Origin: Hyphomonadaceae bacterium BRH_c29
GTDB taxonomy: Bacteria; Pseudomonadota; Alphaproteobacteria; Caulobacterales; Hyphomonadaceae
Reading direction: 5' to 3'
DNA: 55,554 nt
NCBI GenBank assembly: GCA_000961695.1
Contig: LADW01000018.1
Span: 1-55,554, forward strand
Shown piece by piece: positions 22,471-30,939 of the stretch; within the stretch, counting starts at the first letter, position 1; every line of letters begins with the position of its first letter. The position numbers were made by a program, and so were the translations under genes. A model generated the notes under the pieces. That model worked only from the letters and a program-made list of their open reading frames with translations. It was not told the DNA's origin and made no database searches.

Positions 22471-22962
22471 ATGAATTCTCTGATCAAATCGGGCGGCCTG
22501 GCCGCTCTCGTGGCCGCATCCATGACGCTCTCCGGCTGTGTGCTTGTCGACGGGGAGAGTGTCCACATCACCGACATGTCGACCGTGGAGCACTTCACCG
22601 GCGTCGCCAAGGCGGGCATGGATCTGCCTTTCTCGAAGGCCGTGCTGGTGGGCAATACGATCTACCTGTCGGGCGAGCTGGGCATTGATCCGGCGACGAA
22701 CGAACTGGCGGAAGGCGGCACCGGCCCGCAGACGACGCAGATCTTCAAGAACATTGAGCGCACGCTGGGTGAGTTCGATGCAGACCTGACGGACGTGGTC
22801 AAATGCTCGGTCTTCCTGGGTGACATGAGCAAATATGGCGAGATGAACGCGGCCTATGCCGCTGCGCTGCCGAACCCGAAACCGGCGCGCTCCACGTTCG
22901 GCGCGAACGGCCTTGGCCTTGATGCGGCGCTCGAAATCGAGTGCATCGCGATCAAGCCCTGA
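22471..22962 (+). CDS. RidA-family protein with lipoprotein signal
   Basis: A 163-residue protein from the ATG at 22471. The leader MNSLIKSGGLAALVAASMTL ends in lipobox LSGC (Cys23), predicting export and lipidation. The mature part is a RidA/YjgF domain: KAVLVGNTIYLSGELGID, then FKNIERTLGEFDADLTDVVK, the family block VFLGDMSKYGEMNAAYA, and the conserved arginine in PARSTFGA, ending EIECIAI. Canonical RidA is a cytosolic trimer that hydrolyses reactive enamine/imine intermediates. A periplasmic lipidated version must serve another substrate. The binding arginine is kept, so deaminase chemistry is possible. Confidence 0.88.
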   Translation: MNSLIKSGGLAALVAASMTLSGCVLVDGESVHITDMSTVEHFTGVAKAGMDLPFSKAVLVGNTIYLSGELGIDPATNELAEGGTGPQTTQIFKNIERTLGEFDADLTDVVKCSVFLGDMSKYGEMNAAYAAALPNPKPARSTFGANGLGLDAALEIECIAIKP

Positions 22963-23003
22963 TGCGATGACGGTATGGCCCGGCGGTGTCGCCGGGTCAT
23001 CGC

Positions 23004-23381
23004 CTATCCGCGATACGGCATGATCGGCAGATTGGCCGCGCCCCAGGCCATCATGCCGCCTTTGACATTGCTGACATCGGTAAACCCGGCCGCCACCAGC
23101 TGTTTCGCGGCCTGGCCCGAGCGCATGCCGGAGCGGCAGATGACGACGACCGGGCGGGATGTGTCTTCCTCCGCAAGGCCAAGCACCATGGCGGCCATGC
23201 GCGGATCGCCGAGCGTGATCGTGTGGGCGCCTCTCGCCGTGCCGCTGCGCCATTCGCGCTCGGTGCGCACGTCGATCATGATGATCTCCTGCTTGCGCAG
23301 GCGCTCTGCCGCTGTGGCCGGATCGAGCAGGGTGACCGGGCCTTTGCCGCCGCCACCGAACAGTTTGCTGAAGAATGACAT
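23004..23381 (-). CDS. Rhodanese-like sulfurtransferase
   Basis: A 125-residue single rhodanese domain. The ATG at 23381 begins MSFFSKLFGGGGKGPV; the upstream GGAAGGTTCCGGC supports it. IDVRTEREWRSGTARGAHT (about 36-54) is the CH2A-like region. The active-site loop VVICRSGMRSGQAA has the catalytic Cys82, and the C-terminal GGMMAWGAANLP is typical. It transfers sulfur from thiosulfate or persulfide to an acceptor in the cytosol. It is followed by a GST-like gene about 79 bases upstream on the same strand, fitting thiol chemistry, though no operon is proven. Confidence 0.93.
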   Translation of the reverse strand: MSFFSKLFGGGGKGPVTLLDPATAAERLRKQEIIMIDVRTEREWRSGTARGAHTITLGDPRMAAMVLGLAEEDTSRPVVVICRSGMRSGQAAKQLVAAGFTDVSNVKGGMMAWGAANLPIMPYRG

Positions 23382-23459
23382 GCCGGAACCTTCCGTTGTG
23401 CGTTGCGTCTTGTCTAGCAGCGTGCGCCCTGCCGCCATAGGGGCGGTTGCTGCGGCAGA

Positions 23460-24551
23460 TCAGGCCATCACGAGCTGATAGTCGGTGCGGGCGAGGCGGG
23501 CCGGCAGGCGGAATTCCTTCAGCGGCGCGCCGCCGATCTCGTCCAGCAGGGCATCGGCCCGCGCTTTGGCGGCCTCGTCCAGTGCCTCGTAGGCATCCAG
23601 CACCGCTTGCAGGCGCCAGAGCGGGAAGGTGCGTGCAGCGGCCGGGCCGGTAAAGCCCTGAATGTCCACATTGATCTGGCCGACAGCGCGGGGCAGACGG
23701 TCACCCGGCTTTGCGGTCTCGGCCCAGCCTGCGAACAGCGCGACGGTTTCCTCCAGCGCGGGGAATTGCTCGCGCATCTGCCGCTTCAGGATCGGCCACA
23801 GCGTCTCCGGGATCGCGTCATCGGCGACGAGATCGCCCGTGCCGTGCTCGCCGGCATGGGTGCGCTCCACCCAGTCGGCGACGCGCGGGGCGATGCGCTT
23901 CATCAGCTGGCCGGAGGTCGGATCGCGGTAGAGGTGAGCATAGAGCGGGCCAATGAAGGCGAAGTCTGCGAGGCACGGCCGCGCGCCCAGCAGGAAGGGG
24001 TGCGCGCCGAGGTGGCGGGAGAAGTCATCCAGGAAGGCCTCGTAAGAGATCTCGATGCCGGGGATGGTGCTCTCATGCACGCCGAGCACGGGCAGGGCGC
24101 CCTTGAAGCGCTGGCCGTTCTTCTTGCCGACTTCGTACTGTTCCGGGCGGCTCAGCTGCGGCGCCGAGAGCGCGCCGAACTCGGAATAGGCCCAGTCTTC
24201 ATTATAGGTCCAGCGATAGTGCATGGCGGGGATGACCAGCCATTCGTCGGCATAGAGCTGCAACAGCTGGGCGACGAAGCGCTGCACCGGCGTGGCGGGC
24301 TCGACCGGGGGCTGGCGATGCTCGGCGGCCTCGACATGGGCGATGATCTCGGCGGTGTCCTGCACGATCTCGCCGTCCGGCATCTGCATGACCGGGATCA
24401 CGGGCCAGCCGACTTTGGGCAGGATGATGTCGCGATAGACGGCCTGCGTGGCGATCTGCTCGTCAAACTCCACCCCCCGCCAGCGCAGGTAAGCCCGCGC
24501 CTTGCCGGTGAAATAGCTGACCTCGGCGCCGTAGAGCGTGTAGCCTGTCAT
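23460..24551 (-). CDS. Glutathione S-transferase N-terminal domain protein, long
   Basis: A 363-residue protein from the ATG at 24551, starting MTGYTLYGAEVSYFTGKARA. The first 80 residues are a thioredoxin-like GST domain with GWPVIPVMQMPDGEIVQDTAEIIAHVE around 47-73, where the cis-Pro and Asp-Thr bind glutathione. A helical GST-C domain extends to about 230. About 130 further residues have no clear match (ERTHAGEHGTGDLVADDAI onward). The length exceeds the usual GST (about 220), making this an extended type found in alphaproteobacteria, often annotated glutathione S-transferase family. Specific substrate is unknown. Confidence 0.85.
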   Translation of the reverse strand: MTGYTLYGAEVSYFTGKARAYLRWRGVEFDEQIATQAVYRDIILPKVGWPVIPVMQMPDGEIVQDTAEIIAHVEAAEHRQPPVEPATPVQRFVAQLLQLYADEWLVIPAMHYRWTYNEDWAYSEFGALSAPQLSRPEQYEVGKKNGQRFKGALPVLGVHESTIPGIEISYEAFLDDFSRHLGAHPFLLGARPCLADFAFIGPLYAHLYRDPTSGQLMKRIAPRVADWVERTHAGEHGTGDLVADDAIPETLWPILKRQMREQFPALEETVALFAGWAETAKPGDRLPRAVGQINVDIQGFTGPAAARTFPLWRLQAVLDAYEALDEAAKARADALLDEIGGAPLKEFRLPARLARTDYQLVMA

Positions 24552-24709
24552 TCTGAGTTCCCGTCCCTTTTGACAATTGTTGTGCCGCATTTCGCCCCGT
24601 GGCCACAAGCCCGGACGGAGGGGTAAGCGCAGTGCTTGACGGGGGGCCTCAATCGTGTTGCCCGTTGGGCCAGAGTTTCAATTCCAGCCGCAGGATCGCA
24701 TAGTCTCCC

Positions 24710-25555
24710 ATGACCCAGCTTACCCCCGTCTCCTCGTGGAAGTCCTTTGGCGGAAATCTTTCCGTGTACGATCATGAGTCTGCGCTGCTCGGCTGCAAGA
24801 TGCGGTTTGGCGTCTACATGCCTCCGCAGGCGGCGCATGGGCCGGTGCCGGTCCTCTGGTATCTCTCAGGGCTGACCTGCAGCTGGGCGAACGTGATGGA
24901 GAAGTCCGGGCTTCAGCGCGCTGCGGCTGAACACGGCGTCATGATCATCGCGCCGGACACGAGCCCGCGCGGCGAAGGCGTGCCGGATGATGAGGCGTAT
25001 GACCTGGGGCAGGGTGCTGGCTTTTACCTCACCGCCACGCGAGCCCCCTGGGCGAAGAACTACAAGATGGACCAGTATGTGACCGACGAGCTGTCAAAAC
25101 TGATCGCGGGTGAGTTCCCGAAAGCCGACATGGGCCGCCAGGGCATCTTCGGCCACTCCATGGGCGGGCATGGCGCGATCACGCTACACCTGAAGCATCC
25201 GGAAATCTACAAGACCTGTTCGGCCTTCAGCCCGATCACCAGCCCGGCGCGCGTGCCATGGGGCCAGAAGGCGTTCGAGGCCTATCTCGGCCCGGTCTCG
25301 ATTGCGTGGGAACAGTATGACTCCACCGAACTGGTGAAAGAAGGCCAGAGCCGCGCGCACATTCTGGTCGATACGGGTACAGCCGACAGTTTCCTCGAAA
25401 AGGAACTGAAGCCGGAAATCTTCATCGACGTCTGCCGGGCCAATGGTCAGGCGCTGGATTACCGGATGCACGAAGGCTATGGCCACGACTATTACTTCAT
25501 CGCGACCTTCATGGACGATCACATCGCCCACCACGCGGCGGGCCTGAAGGGCTGA
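24710..25555 (+). CDS. fghA: S-formylglutathione hydrolase
   Basis: A 281-residue esterase D-family hydrolase. The nucleophile elbow GHSMGGHGA (about 148-156) has Ser150. The acid is probably in LVDTGTADSFL and the base in MHEGYGHDYYFI. The N-terminal oxyanion region LWYLSGLTCSWANVMEKSG is characteristic of FghA. It hydrolyses S-formylglutathione to formate and glutathione, the step after AdhC (19342-20448). About 4.2 kb of other genes separates the two. Confidence 0.96.
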   Translation: MTQLTPVSSWKSFGGNLSVYDHESALLGCKMRFGVYMPPQAAHGPVPVLWYLSGLTCSWANVMEKSGLQRAAAEHGVMIIAPDTSPRGEGVPDDEAYDLGQGAGFYLTATRAPWAKNYKMDQYVTDELSKLIAGEFPKADMGRQGIFGHSMGGHGAITLHLKHPEIYKTCSAFSPITSPARVPWGQKAFEAYLGPVSIAWEQYDSTELVKEGQSRAHILVDTGTADSFLEKELKPEIFIDVCRANGQALDYRMHEGYGHDYYFIATFMDDHIAHHAAGLKG

Positions 25556-25683
25556 AGGGAAGTTTTCGCAGGCCCCGTCGGGTGAACGAGGTCCATGCGC
25601 AGCCGATTCCCTGGCGCCCTGCAGCACCCGGCCTTACATGATAGCCTGCGTGGGGCGCAGGCTCCTGCGAAACTTTGTGCGCG

Positions 25684-27033
25684 CTAGACCGCTTTCGCGT
25701 GGCGCGCTTCAGCCGGTTTGAACCGGCCGTCGAAACATTGTGCGACTGTGCGCAGGAGGAGGCGGGCCTCTTTCGGCACACTGACGATATTGCCAGTGAT
25801 CTTGCAAAGGCCAGCCGATTGCAGGAAGCGGGCCGTCTCCAGCGCGTCATCAAGGCTGCCTGGCTCAGCGCCCATTTCGCGGCAGACCTCAGCCGTATCG
25901 ACCCACAGCTGGCACATCAGTTTTTCAATGGCGCGCCCGCGCAGGCGGTCGTCATCGGTCAACTCGATGCCGCGCTCTGACGGCAGGCGTCCGCCTTCCA
26001 CGGCAGCGCGCCAGGCATTGCGTTCCTTGAAGTTCTGCACATAGCCCTGACGGAATTGCGAGATCGATGTCGAACCGATGCCGATCAGCGTGTCGCACGG
26101 ATCGTCCGTATAGCCCTGGAAGTTGCGGCGCAGCGTGCCCTTCTGGGCCGCGCGGCTCAGCGGGTCGCCCGGTTGCGCGAAATGGTCGAGGCCGATGGCG
26201 TGATAACCGGCAAAGGTCAGCGTCATCGCGCCGATCTCGGCCTGCTGGAACCGGGCGTCGAGATCGGGCAGGGCAGCTTCCTCGATGGCGGCCTGGTGCT
26301 TGGCAAACCAAGGCACGTGGGCATAGCCGAAATAGGAGATGCGGGCGGCGCCCATCTCGACGGCGAATTTGGCCGCTTCGATCACGTCGTCCACCGTCTG
26401 GTAGGGCAGGCCGTACATCAGGTCCATGTTGATGGCGTGGATGCCTTCTGCGCGCAGGCGTTCGATACCGTCGACGAGCAGCTCCCTCGGCTGCAGGCGG
26501 CCGACGGCTTCCTGCACTTTCGGGGCGAGGGTCTGGACGCCGAAGCTGACGCGGCTGACGCCGGCCTCTGCCATGGCGTGGATGAAGTCCGGTGTCAGCG
26601 TGCGCGGGTCGACCTCAACGGCGATTTCCAGACCGGCATGTTCACCAAAGGCCGCGCGGGCATGGGCGACGAGGGATTTGAAGTCTTCCGCGACCAGGGC
26701 GTTGGGCGAGCCGCCGCCGAAGTGAAGGTGGCCCATGCCAGCATGCGGCCCAAGCGCGGCAGCCCAGAGGTCGATCTCCTGGTGCAGCGTCTTCAGATAG
26801 GCGGCGATGCGGCTGTAGCCGTTCGGCACGCTGGTGGCGCAGCCGCAATAGAAGCAGAGCTTCTCGCAGAAAGGCACGTGCAGATAGACCGAGACCGGCT
26901 TGTCCGGCGCAACAGAGGCGGCCCAGACACGGGCGGACTCCTCGGCCACGCGCGGGGAGAAATCCGCAGCGGTCGGGTAGCTGGTATAGCGGGGAACGGC
27001 CCGCGTCGCGAAAGTGGTCCATGCCTGTTTCAT
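25684..27033 (-). CDS. hemN: Oxygen-independent coproporphyrinogen III oxidase
   Basis: A 449-residue radical-SAM enzyme from the ATG at 27033. VPFCEKLCFYCGC gives the iron-sulfur cysteines C56, C60 and C63 (CX3CX2C) with the extra C65 typical of HemN. SAM-binding GGGSPNAL and the strand EVDPRT follow, and NMDLMYGLPYQT is the family mid-domain motif. The C-terminal HemN domain starts near residue 380. It converts coproporphyrinogen III to protoporphyrinogen IX without oxygen. It is divergent from a DsrE-like gene. No TTGAT-N4-ATCAA FNR box was found in the 118-base gap. Confidence 0.96.
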   Translation of the reverse strand: MKQAWTTFATRAVPRYTSYPTAADFSPRVAEESARVWAASVAPDKPVSVYLHVPFCEKLCFYCGCATSVPNGYSRIAAYLKTLHQEIDLWAAALGPHAGMGHLHFGGGSPNALVAEDFKSLVAHARAAFGEHAGLEIAVEVDPRTLTPDFIHAMAEAGVSRVSFGVQTLAPKVQEAVGRLQPRELLVDGIERLRAEGIHAINMDLMYGLPYQTVDDVIEAAKFAVEMGAARISYFGYAHVPWFAKHQAAIEEAALPDLDARFQQAEIGAMTLTFAGYHAIGLDHFAQPGDPLSRAAQKGTLRRNFQGYTDDPCDTLIGIGSTSISQFRQGYVQNFKERNAWRAAVEGGRLPSERGIELTDDDRLRGRAIEKLMCQLWVDTAEVCREMGAEPGSLDDALETARFLQSAGLCKITGNIVSVPKEARLLLRTVAQCFDGRFKPAEARHAKAV

Positions 27034-27151
27034 GCGGGCGGTACTACCAGCCCTCACTGGCGCGCGGATTACGCAGAATCCCGTAAGCAGGACGCGCCTC
27101 GACGTCGCAGCCTGGCAGGCGTAGGCTTCGCCCAAACAGAGGAGATGCCCC

Positions 27152-27670
27152 ATGATCCGTTCCGCCGCTTGCGCCCTTGCCCTGTCCGCCCTCGTCCTGC
27201 CGGCGTTTGCCGGGATGGATGACTTCGGGCCAGGAACGGTCGTGCCGAACTTCGGCCCTTATGCGCCGGTGGAAGGGGTAACCCTGCCAGCGGACACGCA
27301 CTTCAAGGTCATGTTCGACGTCTCCGAGGCCGGGCCGGAAGACGGCGTCAGCCGCAGCCTCGAAAGCCCTGCGCGGTTCCTGAACATGAACGCGGCAGCA
27401 GGCGTGCCGGCGGAGAACATGAAAGTCGCCATCGTGGTGCATGGCGGCGCCTGGGCGGACCTGCTGACCGATGAGGCGCGCGGCTCGGCAAATCCGAACG
27501 CACCGCTGATCGCTGAACTGGTGGCGGCCGGGGCCGTGTTCGACCTGTGCGGACAGACGGCTGCGGCCCATGATGTCACGCCGGACATGCTGTTGCCCGG
27601 CGTCAATATCGTGCTGTCCGCCATGACAACGCGCGCGCTGCTGCAGCAGGAAGGCTATACGGTCAATTAG
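27152..27670 (+). CDS. DsrE-family protein, exported
   Basis: A 172-residue protein with a cleavable signal peptide (MIRSAACALALSALVLPAFA) and a DsrE/DsrF-like domain. HFKVMFDVSEAGPED is the first strand. MKVAIVVHGGAWADLLTDEA (about 90-109) is the second strand and loop. LVAAGAVFDLCGQTAAAHDV contains the single cysteine that aligns with the sulfur-relay cysteine. LPGVNIVLSAMTTRALLQQEGY ends the fold. DsrE proteins relay persulfide sulfur; an exported version is likely periplasmic and its partner is unknown. It starts 118 bases from hemN on the opposite strand. Confidence 0.88.
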   Translation: MIRSAACALALSALVLPAFAGMDDFGPGTVVPNFGPYAPVEGVTLPADTHFKVMFDVSEAGPEDGVSRSLESPARFLNMNAAAGVPAENMKVAIVVHGGAWADLLTDEARGSANPNAPLIAELVAAGAVFDLCGQTAAAHDVTPDMLLPGVNIVLSAMTTRALLQQEGYTVN

Positions 27671-27696
27671 GCCTGAGCGGGTTGCTTGCGCGGGGG

Positions 27697-28056
27697 CTAG
27701 CCCATTGCTTCCGCCAGCAGCCAGACGCCTTCGCGCTCCGCCTGCCGGCGTTCGACCAGAAGGCGGGCGACCTGGTGGTCGTCGTCGAAGACATTGCCGG
27801 TGAGGCTGTCCAGCAGGGCCTTGGCGAGATTGTCGAGGTCCATCCAGGGCGGGTCGCCGGTATATTCCATCACGATGTGGACGGAATAATCGCCATAGCC
27901 GGGGCGCAGCGGCGGGAATTCCTTGCGGAAGAATTCCTTCAGCAGCGTCTTGTAGTATTTCGTCTGCGTGGTGAGGCCGGTGCAACGCACCTCCAGCGCA
28001 CCATCCTCCGTGATGCGCGCGCGGACCTTGCCGGATTGGACCCAGTCACCGTTCAA
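27697..28056 (-). CDS. RusA-family crossover junction endodeoxyribonuclease
   Basis: A 119-residue RusA-like Holliday-junction resolvase. The signature PPWMDLDNLAKALLDSL has the two active-site aspartates Asp73 and Asp75; the third acidic site is in NVFDDDHQVARL (Asp91-93). RusA dimers cut four-way DNA junctions. The start is a TTG that overlaps the stop of the membrane L7/L12-like gene (TTGA at 28056-28053), giving translational coupling. RusA genes are usually phage-borne; no other phage gene is seen here, so it may be domesticated. Confidence 0.9.
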   Translation of the reverse strand: MNGDWVQSGKVRARITEDGALEVRCTGLTTQTKYYKTLLKEFFRKEFPPLRPGYGDYSVHIVMEYTGDPPWMDLDNLAKALLDSLTGNVFDDDHQVARLLVERRQAEREGVWLLAEAMG

Positions 28057-28367
28057 AGCTTGTGCGCCCCGCGCTGACGTTGGCGCGCTTCAACCGCTTC
28101 CTTGCTGTCCTTCAGGCCGAGGCCGGTGGTCTCGCGCAGCAGCTTGATCGCCTTGATCTTCTTCCTCGCGTCGAGTTCAGCGTCGATCTCCATCCATCTG
28201 GAGAGGGTGACTCTTTTCAGCGCCGCCGAAATCTCTTCGGAGGTCGGCGGCGTGGGGGAGAGTCTGTTGCGCGTTTTCCCGCCAGCGGTGAACCGTCCCA
28301 GCAGGAAAGCCGCAAGCAGGGTGACCAGGAATTCCGGTTCCAGGATTGTATCCAGATAATCGTGCAT
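28053..28367 (-). CDS. Membrane-anchored protein with L7/L12 C-terminal-like helix domain
   Basis: A 104-residue protein with one N-terminal hydrophobic segment, [16 protein letters not shown] (about 11-26). A polar linker follows, then [20 protein letters not shown] and KEAVEA (about 69-94), closely resembling the L7/L12 C-terminal helix pattern IxxIKxVRxxTGLGLKEAK. It is not the ribosomal protein itself: it lacks the N-terminal dimerisation domain and has a membrane anchor. Similar small proteins occur in alphaproteobacteria without assigned roles. Its stop is fused to the start of the RusA gene. Confidence 0.82.
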   Translation of the reverse strand: MHDYLDTILEPEFLVTLLAAFLLGRFTAGGKTRNRLSPTPPTSEEISAALKRVTLSRWMEIDAELDARKKIKAIKLLRETTGLGLKDSKEAVEARQRQRGAHKL

Positions 28368-28501
28368 GGTCCCGGCCCCTTTCGGACCTGTCTAGCGGAT
28401 CAGGGCAGGGGGATCGAGCCCCTCTGCGGCGGTGGAACCAGTTGATTGCTGGCGGGCTTGGGGTTAGTCCGGCTGCCAGCAGATCAAGGAGCCCGCAGCC
28501 G

Positions 28502-29896
28502 ATGGCCAATACCCGCACCGAAACCGATACGATGGGACCGATTGAGGTCTCCAATGATGCCTATTGGGGCGCGCAGGCCCAGCGGAGCCTCGGAAACTTC
28601 AAGATCGGTTGGGAAAAGCAGCCTGAGCCGGTGATCCGCGCCCTCGGTATTGTCAAGAAAGCCGCCGCGCAGGCCAATATGGAGCTGGGCAAGCTGGACC
28701 CGGAACTGGGCAAGGTGATCGAGCAGGTCGCGGAAGAAGTGATCGACGGCAAGCTGAACGCCCACTTCCCGCTGGTCGTCTGGCAGACGGGCTCTGGCAC
28801 CCAGTCCAACATGAACACGAACGAGGTCATCTCGAACCGTGCGATCGAGATCATGGGCGGCGAAAAGGGCTCGAAAAAACCGGTCCACCCGAACGACCAT
28901 GTGAACATGTCCCAGTCGTCGAACGACTGCTTCCCGACGGCGATGCATGTCGCCGCCGCCGAAGAGACGGTGCACCGCCTGATCCCGGCGCTGAAGCACC
29001 TCCACGCCGCGCTGGACGCCAAGGCGAAGGCCTGGGCCGACATTATCAAGATCGGCCGCACACACACGCAGGACGCCACGCCAGTGACGCTCGGCCAGGA
29101 ATTCTCCGGCTATGCCAAACAGGTTGAGAACGGCATCGCGCGCATCGAGATGACGCTGCCCATGCTGATGGAACTGGCCCAGGGCGGCACGGCCGTCGGC
29201 ACGGGCCTTGCCTCGCCGGAAGGCTTTGCAGACCTGGTCGCCGCGAAGATCGCCGGCATCACGGGCCTGAAGTTCACCTCCGCGCCGAACAAGTTCGAGG
29301 CGCTGGCCGCGCATGATGCCCTCGTGATGACGCACGGCGCGATCAACACGGTCGCCATGTCGTGCTTCAAGATTGCCAACGACATCCGCTTCCTCGGCTC
29401 CGGCCCGCGCTCCGGCCTTGGCGAGCTGGCCCTGCCGGAAAACGAACCCGGTTCGTCGATCATGCCGGGCAAGGTGAACCCGACCCAGTGCGAAGCGCTG
29501 ACCCAGGTTTGCGCGCACATCCACGGCAACAATGCAGCCATCGGCTTCGCAGGATCGCAGGGCCATTTCGAGCTGAACGTGTTCAACCCGATGATGTCCT
29601 ACAACTTCCTCCAGTCTGTGCGCCTGCTGGCAGATGCCGCGATCAGCTTTACCGATAATTGCGTTGTCGGCATCGAGCCGCGTCTCGACAATATCAAGCG
29701 CGGCCTCGAAAACTCGCTGATGCTGGTGACGCCGCTGAAAGAGAAATTCGGCTACGACCGCGCCGCCAAGATCGCCAAGACGGCCCACAAGAACGGCACC
29801 ACGCTGCGCGAAGAAGCCATCAAGGACGGCATCCCGGCCGAAGATTTCGACGCCATCGTGCGCCCGGAGAAAATGATCGGGCCGGATCCGCGCTAA
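28502..29896 (+). CDS. fumC: Class II fumarate hydratase
   Basis: A 464-residue fumarase/aspartase-superfamily enzyme. The ATG at 28502 follows AAGGAGCCCGCAGCCG. The three conserved regions are present: [19 protein letters not shown] (C1), [20 protein letters not shown] (C2, with catalytic His) and [20 protein letters not shown] (C3, with the catalytic Ser). It hydrates fumarate to malate in the citric acid cycle, as a homotetramer. Its length is as expected for FumC. A strong terminator follows. Confidence 0.97.
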   Translation: MANTRTETDTMGPIEVSNDAYWGAQAQRSLGNFKIGWEKQPEPVIRALGIVKKAAAQANMELGKLDPELGKVIEQVAEEVIDGKLNAHFPLVVWQTGSGTQSNMNTNEVISNRAIEIMGGEKGSKKPVHPNDHVNMSQSSNDCFPTAMHVAAAEETVHRLIPALKHLHAALDAKAKAWADIIKIGRTHTQDATPVTLGQEFSGYAKQVENGIARIEMTLPMLMELAQGGTAVGTGLASPEGFADLVAAKIAGITGLKFTSAPNKFEALAAHDALVMTHGAINTVAMSCFKIANDIRFLGSGPRSGLGELALPENEPGSSIMPGKVNPTQCEALTQVCAHIHGNNAAIGFAGSQGHFELNVFNPMMSYNFLQSVRLLADAAISFTDNCVVGIEPRLDNIKRGLENSLMLVTPLKEKFGYDRAAKIAKTAHKNGTTLREEAIKDGIPAEDFDAIVRPEKMIGPDPR

Positions 29897-29938
29897 GGCT
29901 GCATCCGGTTCGCCGGACCCAGTTTTTACTTGCTGTTG

Positions 29939-29973
29939 ACCGGCCCCTCCTGCACGAGGGGCCGGTTGTTTTT
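29939..29973 (+). terminator. Intrinsic terminator of fumC
   Basis: ACCGGCCCCTC (29939-29949) pairs with GAGGGGCCGGT (29956-29966), then TGTTTTT. The ribosome-binding site AGGAGG of the next gene begins directly after the T-run. Confidence 0.9.
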
Positions 29974-29987
29974 AGGAGGAAACCCAC

Positions 29988-30797
29988 ATGAGCATCGATT
30001 TCAGCAATCTCTATTCGGTCAAAGGCAAGACGGTCGTCATTACGGGCGGATCGCGCGGGATCGGCGAAATGCTGGCGGCAGGGTTCCTGGCTAATGGCGC
30101 GAAGGTGATCATCTCCTCGCGCAAGGAAAAGGCCTGCGAGGAAACTGTCGAGCGCCTGAAGGGCCAGTATGGCGGCGAGATCTATGCGATCCCGTCCGAT
30201 GTCGGCCAGATGGTCGGCATCGAGCACCTCGCCGGCGAGATCGCCAAGCGCGAAGAGAAGGTGGACGTGCTGATCAACAATGCGGGCGTCGCCTGGGGCT
30301 CGCCGCTTGATGACTTCCCGGAGCATGGCTGGGACAAGGTTATGGACGTCAATGTGAAGGGCGTTTTCTTCCTGACCCAGAAACTGATGCCGCTGCTGCG
30401 CAAGTCGGCCAGCGCAGACAACCCGGCCCGCGTGATCAATATCGCCTCCATCGACGGCATGCATACCAGTCCGATGAGCGGCTATGCCTATGGCACGTCG
30501 AAGGCCGCCGTGATCCATTTGACGCGCTTCATGGGCTCGCAGCTGGCGAAAGAACACATCCTCGTCAACGGCATCGCGCCCGGCCCGTTCCCGACCTACA
30601 TGCTGTCCACCGGTGTTGGCTTCAAAGGCGAGACCGAGGGCGTGGACTGGGATGCCATCGGCTCGCGCAGCCCATCAGGCCGCGTCGGCAAGCCGGAAGA
30701 CATTGCCGGGCTCGCTATGTTCCTGTCCTCGCAGGCCTCTGCCTATATCAACGGCCACACCATTCCGTGTGACGGCGGCATCGTTTCCGCGAGCTGA
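29988..30797 (+). CDS. Short-chain dehydrogenase/reductase (SDR)
   Basis: A 269-residue classical SDR. The cofactor motif TGGSRGIGEMLAAGF is at about 19-33. The structural NNAGVAWG is near 98-105. The catalytic Ser is in NIASIDG and the YxxxK pair in YAYGTSKAA (about 165-173). The C-terminal PCDGGIVSAS ends as usual. The ATG at 29988 follows AGGAGGAAACCCAC. It interconverts an alcohol and a carbonyl with NAD(P)(H). It resembles RhlG/FabG-like reductases, though the substrate cannot be stated. Confidence 0.94.
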   Translation: MSIDFSNLYSVKGKTVVITGGSRGIGEMLAAGFLANGAKVIISSRKEKACEETVERLKGQYGGEIYAIPSDVGQMVGIEHLAGEIAKREEKVDVLINNAGVAWGSPLDDFPEHGWDKVMDVNVKGVFFLTQKLMPLLRKSASADNPARVINIASIDGMHTSPMSGYAYGTSKAAVIHLTRFMGSQLAKEHILVNGIAPGPFPTYMLSTGVGFKGETEGVDWDAIGSRSPSGRVGKPEDIAGLAMFLSSQASAYINGHTIPCDGGIVSAS

Positions 30798-30939
30798 TTC
30801 TGTGTTGTCGGCGCTGCCCCATGCAGCGCCACGCGCCCGGATTTCAGGGGTAATTTCACGTGTTCGGTTGCGCCGCAGCATGATCGCGGCCATACGGCGC
30901 GTCTAGCCAGCTCCCTCAAACAGAACTGACGATATCCCC

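Noticed and set aside
26056..27222. 388-codon plus-strand frame opposite hemN
   Set aside because: It is antisense to the radical-SAM motifs of hemN and has shadow-like composition.
28484..29788. 434-codon minus-strand frame opposite fumC
   Set aside because: Opposite-strand shadow of fumarase; no recognisable domain.
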